NCBI GenBank assembly: GCA_041570235.1
Contig: JBFFWN010000054.1
Coordinates: forward strand, 1 to 16,511
Length of the DNA stretch: 16,511 nt
DNA from: SZUA-36 sp041570235
GTDB lineage: Bacteria; Pseudomonadota; Gammaproteobacteria; Xanthomonadales; SZUA-36
Direction: 5' to 3'
Below, in pieces: positions 15,993-16,511 of the stretch. How positions within the stretch are numbered: the first letter of the stretch is position 1; every line of letters begins with the position of its first letter. The translations under genes and the position numbers were made by a program. The notes under the pieces are model-generated. The model was not told the origin of the DNA. It saw only the letters and a list, made by a program, of their open reading frames with translations, and did not search any database.

Positions 15993-16511
15993 TCAGGACT
16001 TTACCGCCGACCGTTTTGGACGTCTGCGGCGCCGGCGCCGGGCCGGGGGCTCTGAGTCATTTTTATGATGCTCAGACTGACCGGTGTTCATTTTCACGCC
16101 TTTCTGCGCTTCGGTCCAATGATCACAAAGATCCTTCAAAGACTCGTCTTCAAAAGCCCTTAACAACAGAAAATCATAGGCCGCACGAAACCGGCGCTCG
16201 TTCATCAGGCCCTTGGCACGGCGGCCATGGGTATTGTTGAAGCGTGGCTGCAAGGTCCATATCTGGCGTGTGATAACACTGAACCGACGCGGTATGGCCG
16301 TTCGTGAGACCTGCTTTTCCAAAACTTCATCGGCGGCCTGGGACAGCGCCTGGACCTCAGGCTTTCCATCCGCCTGCAAAGTATCCGCCCTGGTACGCAC
16401 CGGATGCCACAGCAGGGCGGCAAACAGGAATGCAGGTGTTACCGGTTTTTCTTCGGCGATGCGCATATCTGTATTTTTCATCGCCGTTTCCATCAATATG
16501 CCGGTTTTGAC
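15993..16511 (-). CDS. pcnB: Poly(A) polymerase I, C-terminal part (runs off the right edge)
   Basis: The last 172 codons of an open frame that enters from the right edge. The visible part matches the C-terminal RNA-binding region of bacterial poly(A) polymerase I: FLFAALLWHPV, then TAIPRRFSVITRQIWTLQPRF and the RRFRAAYDFLLLRA segment, with the basic tail ARRRRRRRPKR near the end. PcnB adds poly(A) tails to RNA 3' ends and so marks them for decay; the basic tail helps it bind RNA. The nucleotidyltransferase head with its catalytic aspartates lies outside the window. The choice between poly(A) polymerase and a CCA-adding enzyme rests on the LQPRF/AAYDFLLLRA motifs, the arginine tail and the folK neighbour. 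Confidence 0.93.
   Translation of the reverse strand, partial: VKTGILMETAMKNTDMRIAEEKPVTPAFLFAALLWHPVRTRADTLQADGKPEVQALSQAADEVLEKQVSRTAIPRRFSVITRQIWTLQPRFNNTHGRRAKGLMNERRFRAAYDFLLLRAFEDESLKDLCDHWTEAQKGVKMNTGQSEHHKNDSEPPARRRRRRRPKRSAVKS

Overview
The window looks like a chromosomal housekeeping segment from a gammaproteobacterium. All 13 recognisable protein genes lie on the minus strand, so transcription runs from high to low coordinates. The inference rests on gene content and order: pcnB-folK, pgi, leuS-lptE-holA-nadD-rsfS-rlmH and maf-rng-yhdP-tldD are neighbourhoods typical of Gammaproteobacteria. The lptE, yhdP and LPS-transport functions also imply an outer membrane. The genus cannot be fixed from the sequence alone.

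In order of transcription, the right end (15424-16511) holds the 3' part of pcnB and then folK. A 416-bp AT-rich gap follows (15008-15423). It contains no gene but has a well-formed promoter, a short structured stretch and a strong minus-strand terminator. Together these look like an unassigned small RNA or an attenuated leader ahead of pgi (13442-15007). A second gap of 493 bp (12949-13441) carries a compound palindromic repeat of about 100 bp plus a pair of 41-bp imperfect direct repeats.

From 12948 leftward the genes are tightly packed. leuS, lptE, holA and nadD are separated by only 3-12 bp. After a 91-bp gap with a good sigma70-type promoter come rsfS, rlmH and maf (rlmH and maf overlap as ATGA). 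After a 109-bp gap come rng, yhdP and the start of tldD, which runs off the left edge.

The genes cover RNA and translation housekeeping (pcnB, leuS, rsfS, rlmH, rng), cofactor synthesis (folK, nadD), central carbon metabolism (pgi), replication (holA), envelope biogenesis (lptE, yhdP), nucleotide sanitation (maf) and peptide maturation or proteolysis (tldD). I see no phage, transposase, CRISPR array, defence system, tRNA or rRNA. The candidates for something undescribed are the two intergenic gaps: the promoter/structured RNA/terminator unit between folK and pgi, and the composite palindromic element between pgi and leuS.
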